Of a DNA stretch of 64,000 nucleotides, positions 60,001-64,000 are shown piece after piece (position 1 is the stretch's first letter; each line of letters starts with the position of its first letter). A program made the translations under genes and the position numbers. The notes beneath the pieces were generated by a model. It did not search any database. It was not told the origin of the DNA and saw only the letters and a program-made list of their open reading frames with translations. Origin of the DNA: Phoronis australis (lineage: Eukaryota > Phoronida > Phoronidae); NCBI GenBank assembly GCA_002633005.1, contig NMRA01000647.1:14977-78976 (forward strand), read 5' to 3'.

Positions 60001-60436
60001 ACGGTGGTACAGTACTGACTTGGTCAAACACATTCAGCTTTAGCTCTTGAGTATCATCAACTATATAAATTAATTTTCTCCTAATTCCATTAACACACAA
60101 CCAAGTAATAAGACAACCACACGATAAAGTGGTCTCATGAACAGAAGTTAAAAGCATTAATGCTTTAATCTTAGTTGAAATGCAAACATCAGGTAGACAA
60201 TAGTCTCGTCTGACCTCACTTCAGTTATGGCACTGACCAATCATAATTAAGCAGCCAAGGTCATCCAGGTTACCCACTGTCATTCCAACTAACTAGGTCT
60301 CAAGATGAGACCCAAAGCTAGTGGATTCAAGAAATTTCATGACTCAAAAAGGTAACTGTACAATAATCATCCAGGTTTTTTGACATTTTCTTATGCAGCA
60401 AACACGGCATTGCAGTTTTTGAAGTCTTTCTCTATC
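57069..60436. other. No gene recognised; CA/CG microsatellite near 59928-59972
   Basis: A 3.4-kb AT-rich stretch without a supported exon. Part of its right end may be 3' UTR of the V-ATPase gene. A short CA/CG-rich tract is the only clear repeat. Confidence 0.45.
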
Positions 60437-60487
60437 CTACTAAGTCCCTCCTCCTACTAAGCCCCTCCTCCTACTAAGCCCCTCCTC
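60437..60487. repeat. 17-bp tandem repeat, three copies
   Basis: Three units of ctactaagcccctcctc (the first with one change) end 21 bases past the V-ATPase stop codon on the transcript side, so they lie in its 3' UTR. Confidence 0.9.
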
Positions 60488-60508
60488 CTATGGACACAAA
60501 TGCTTGCA

Positions 60509-63500
60509 CTACTCTTTGAGCTCTGCCTTGCGAAGGAATTTCTTGAAGCTGTATGGCTCAAACTTGCAGCCCTCGCCAACGTAAAACTTGTTCTGGAACT
60601 CCACCCTGTGAACACAACATAAGGGCTAGATAAAGATGAAGTAAACTAGCCTTGCAAAAAACATGGTAAGACAGAGAAAAAGACGAAAACACACCCTGCG
60701 AACACAATGTTAGGCAGAGTTAAGGATTGAAACACAAATAGAAAGTGACATACGTCAACAATTAGAAGAATCAATACTACCACATAAGAACACTCAAAAA
60801 TATGCAACATTGCCTACTCCATCAATTCTTATTTCTTTCACGATTGTGTGCATCTTTCCCCGAAAGTTTCATAACAGTCCACCAACAAATGGTTTTAGAC
60901 TGTTGTTAGTGATTGCACCCAATGATAGGCATACCTTCAAAATTTATTTTGTACAAAATAAATGGAAATGCAGTTCTACAAAACTTGGCAGTGAAAGAGT
61001 TAAAATACTCTAACTACTAAACGAAAAATAAGAAGAATAAGCAATTTGAGAGACAAAATCTTTGGGTATGTAATCCCTGCTATGACTCTAGTCACTAACT
61101 GACCAGTGGAGACGTAGGGCATGCAAGAATGCAGACAGGCCCTCCATGAGCACCAGAATGGCCACTGTGAGGAACGCCCAGGGCGCAAAGACAACGGCCA
61201 GGAGGGGACCACCAGTCCAGCCACCCGCGGACAGGCCTATCTTGAGCACCATATTCCAGAGCACTTCAGATAACTCTGGAAAAGATATCAAGCACCTTGA
61301 AAGAGTGTGTGTGTGTATACAGTACATAACAGTACATGCAAAAATAATCTAAACAAATTCCTGTCCTGAAAAGCATCATAGCAGGACAAACCTGACCTTC
61401 ATTTGAAATCCTTTCGTCAGATTATTTTTGACGTGTACTGTGCAACTACGGAAAAAAGATCCAGAGAAAGTTAGAACCGACGTACATTTCAAAACTATAA
61501 GAATTTTAATGTTTAACCTGCAGCGCCACCTGGTATGATGAATGCAAAAAACAAACAAGTGCACTGAGAATGTCTAAAGACATAAGAAATGATTTCTGAG
61601 CACTGTTTTCCAAAATACTGTTATGGTTTTCTTTTAATGTTCCACCTTTTTATGAAGGGCTATGACTTTATTTAATGATTAAAAATTAAAAACAAAACAA
61701 AAACAAATCATTCTCTAAAAACCCATAACAATGTTTTTGAGATTTCATCTTGAACATTCATATTAAACAAAATTTTGACAATATTGACACACGTGTTTTG
61801 ATATGGATGTACTTCAGTTTCCTATTTGCTAAAAAGACTTGGTCATGTGGGGCAATTAATGCCAGATTGACAAAACTTATAAATAAATTCTACATGCTTT
61901 CTCACTTTCAGAAAATATACATAACATTTATTGAGAAAGCAAAAATTATTCTACAAGAAGGAACTATTACTAGCAACAGGAATGGCCTTTGGTTAAAAAA
62001 GTTCCGTCACTTTATTTCACTAAAACGTGATTTTACAAACAAAGGTAAAATTCGAGAACATTTCCAATCTGAGCCAAACACGTGTCAGTTGAAAGTTACT
62101 CACGTGTATGCGCCAGGCTTAACGCCCACAGTCGTAGATAGCTCGCTGTATTAGATATGCAACCGAGACAGTACTCTATGGTTAGGATACCCTGATGGAC
62201 TACGATGTCACCCACTCCATGACCCTCCTCTGGCTACAACATAAGAAAGTGAATAAACCTTCAGCAGGAAGGAAAGCACGGTGGAAGACTGTCCCATTTC
62301 CTTTGGCATCTTGGTATTAGCCACTTACAGCGCAGCGGAATTTCACCTGATTGCAAGACCTCTTCTGGTGTTTCACCAACAGAGCAATAGACATCATGCA
62401 AGATTATTCAACCCTTTTCTGGTAATTTGCATCAACAGGTGGCTTGAAACAGAGGGGCAAAACCACAATTATTATACTTTCCCTTGAGAAATAGGTCACT
62501 GGCAAATAGGTCACTGGCAAATCTGGGATATCATAAGGAAAGACACTCACACAATCATTTTAAAGGAAATTAAAGCATTCGCGAGAACTCCAAAAGTGCT
62601 CATCTTTATTTTTGTTCTCATTCAGGGATGGTGGAGAAGGTAACTTAATTGTGATCACCTAAATTCGCCGATGTAAGAGCCCAGACACAAAAAACACTTT
62701 ACATAAGGGTGCTATGTTTACTCGCAATTGACCAGAGAAATTTGTTTCCACAGAATCAAGCCAGTATGCTGTGGCAAAAAAAATATCAGTGAGTGTTCAA
62801 CCTCCAACTTTGTAAGGAAGTGTTCTAATGGTGGGCGAGGCACCAAAAGCATGAATTATCGAGTATAACAAAGACTGAATAACAACAATAATAATTATAA
62901 TAACATTAACAACAAAAACTTAAAATTAGTTATCTTGTTAAACGCTCTTTTAGCTCTTCCAAAATTAAAGGCTTGGCCCTTCAACGATGGTTAAAACTTT
63001 CACAGTCAGAAATAAAGGAGATGTTATAACTGTGACAACTCATACATTGAAATCTCAAGCGCTACACGAAAGTTTGTTGTTCAATATACATACCTGTTTA
63101 CCACTCCTCTTGAGCTGGACAATGAGTATGATAGGCTTGGGTATCAACATCCAGGGTACACAGACTAGGGCCCCAATCACTAAGACTGTCTGGACAGTTT
63201 CCTGAAGAACAACATCGATTAAAAGCCAATACTGATCTGTGCCATGGAACCACCACAAACACGGGCACTAATGCATCGGCTAATAAATTATCCTATAAAT
63301 GCCTTTCCACTCTTTGATCACTTAATCGCCAAGATATCATTTTCACCCAGTAACCTCTGATGAAAAAGACAGCGTTTCGTCATGAGCTGTGATATGTTAC
63401 AAAATCCTAACAATTTGCCCAAACTACCAATCAAAGAAAGTCATGCAAAATCACACGTTTGAGACATTTCCGAGGGTATCCTTAAAATGGCAGCCACTGA

Positions 63501-63671
63501 AGTGACGTCCTGCTTGCCCACTGAACGAAACTCATAAGAATGCTGTATCTAATATTTTACGATGGCTATTCTATTTGGTACTTACTTGATATGGATAAAG
63601 AGGAAACTGGTTACAGTTGGTGAAGGGGTCACTGGGGTCAGCGTACCTGAACATGAACATGTCGATGAGAG
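60509..63671 (-). CDS. ATP6V0A: V-type proton ATPase 116 kDa subunit a, C-terminal exons (partial)
   Basis: Exons in transcript order: 63671-63586, 63201-63094, 62233-62104, 61275-61104, 60605-60509, all GT-AG with agreeing phases. Recognisable segments: [51 protein letters not shown], then [41 protein letters not shown] and a short hydrophilic end. These belong to the membrane half of subunit a of the V0 sector, which with the c ring moves protons into organelles. The conserved Arg of [10 protein letters not shown] is the proton-channel arginine known from this family. The N-terminal half lies beyond the right edge. The isoform cannot be assigned. The acidic spacer usual before the HQxIxTIEYC block was not found. 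Confidence 0.92.
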
Positions 63672-64000
63672 CTGAAACAACAGAAGACCAACTTACATCT
63701 AGAAAGAAAACAAGTTGTAATTGCTCAAGCAAGCATACTGGTGGTAAATGGAGACCAACAGAACACATTTTCTTGAATCTTGGACACTGAGAATCACTGC
63801 ACAATTCTGAAAAACCGACTTAAAATTTTTCTAACAATTAACTTTAATAAGAGAGATAATTATAATAATTATCGATGACTAAAAATGGCAATGCTTGTAG
63901 TTCATCAAATGGCTTCTCGTGTTTGCACAGACGGTAGAAATTACTCTATTGTGAATCTGTCCTGGAGTTTCTTGAATTCATTTCAAGCAAACAGGTATTA
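63672..64000 (-). other. V-ATPase intron (beginning upstream)
   Basis: Lies on the upstream side of the first visible V-ATPase exon (acceptor tgtttcag). No further exon was recognised before the window edge. Confidence 0.6.

Noticed and set aside
1-64000. CRISPR arrays, prokaryotic operons, tRNA or rRNA genes
   Set aside because: The window is clearly animal nuclear DNA. No spacer-repeat array, operon layout, tRNA cloverleaf or rRNA segment was seen.

Overview
This window reads as nuclear DNA from a multicellular animal, most likely a marine invertebrate. The genes are split by GT-AG introns. One gene is a Reeler-DOMON-cytochrome b561 protein of the metazoan ferric-chelate reductase 1 type, and another encodes a V-ATPase subunit a. 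Between them lie many degraded transposable elements: a Penelope-like element, an L1/Tx1-like LINE, a CR1/Jockey-like LINE tail, a piggyBac fragment and several small inverted-repeat elements. The species cannot be read from the sequence. Three of the five single N bases sit exactly between two near-identical direct copies, the pattern expected when overlapping contig ends or haplotypes of a polymorphic genome are joined without merging.

Region 1 (about 0.66-14 kb, minus strand) is a head-to-tail array of full and broken copies of a transposase-like gene: a Cys-rich zinc-ribbon-like domain (DUF6729-like) followed by a DDE/RNase-H-like core. One nearly intact copy can be assembled from exon 1 (11107-11185) and exons between 9593 and 6163, with consistent splice phases. 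An intervening duplicate of exon 2 (about 9990-10769) is broken. The other copies are fragments, one split by a LINE with a 14-bp target-site duplication. Two diverged 1.6-kb direct repeats (727-2348, 3858-5494) carry older remnants.

Region 2 (14-25 kb) holds a candidate exon, a small inverted-repeat element, a Penelope-like element with GIY-YIG end and unusual inverted architecture (17.25-19.86 kb), and a two-exon gene for an unrecognised 136-residue protein (20170-21109, minus). The rest is apparently non-coding.

Region 3 (25.1-51.2 kb, minus strand) is one gene of about 26 kb, an FRRS1-like reductase. Fourteen exons join in frame to about 630 residues: signal peptide, Reeler, DOMON, cytochrome b561 and a C-terminal membrane helix. 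Its introns hold many repeats, and three of its exon regions are affected by N-joined duplications that probably do not exist in the real chromosome.

Region 4 (51.2-64 kb) holds a CR1-like tail, another inverted-repeat element, a third N-joined duplication, a long stretch without recognisable genes, and the last five recognised exons of a V-ATPase subunit a gene (60509-63671, minus), which continues beyond the right edge. The three plausible host genes are all on the minus strand and show no evident functional link.
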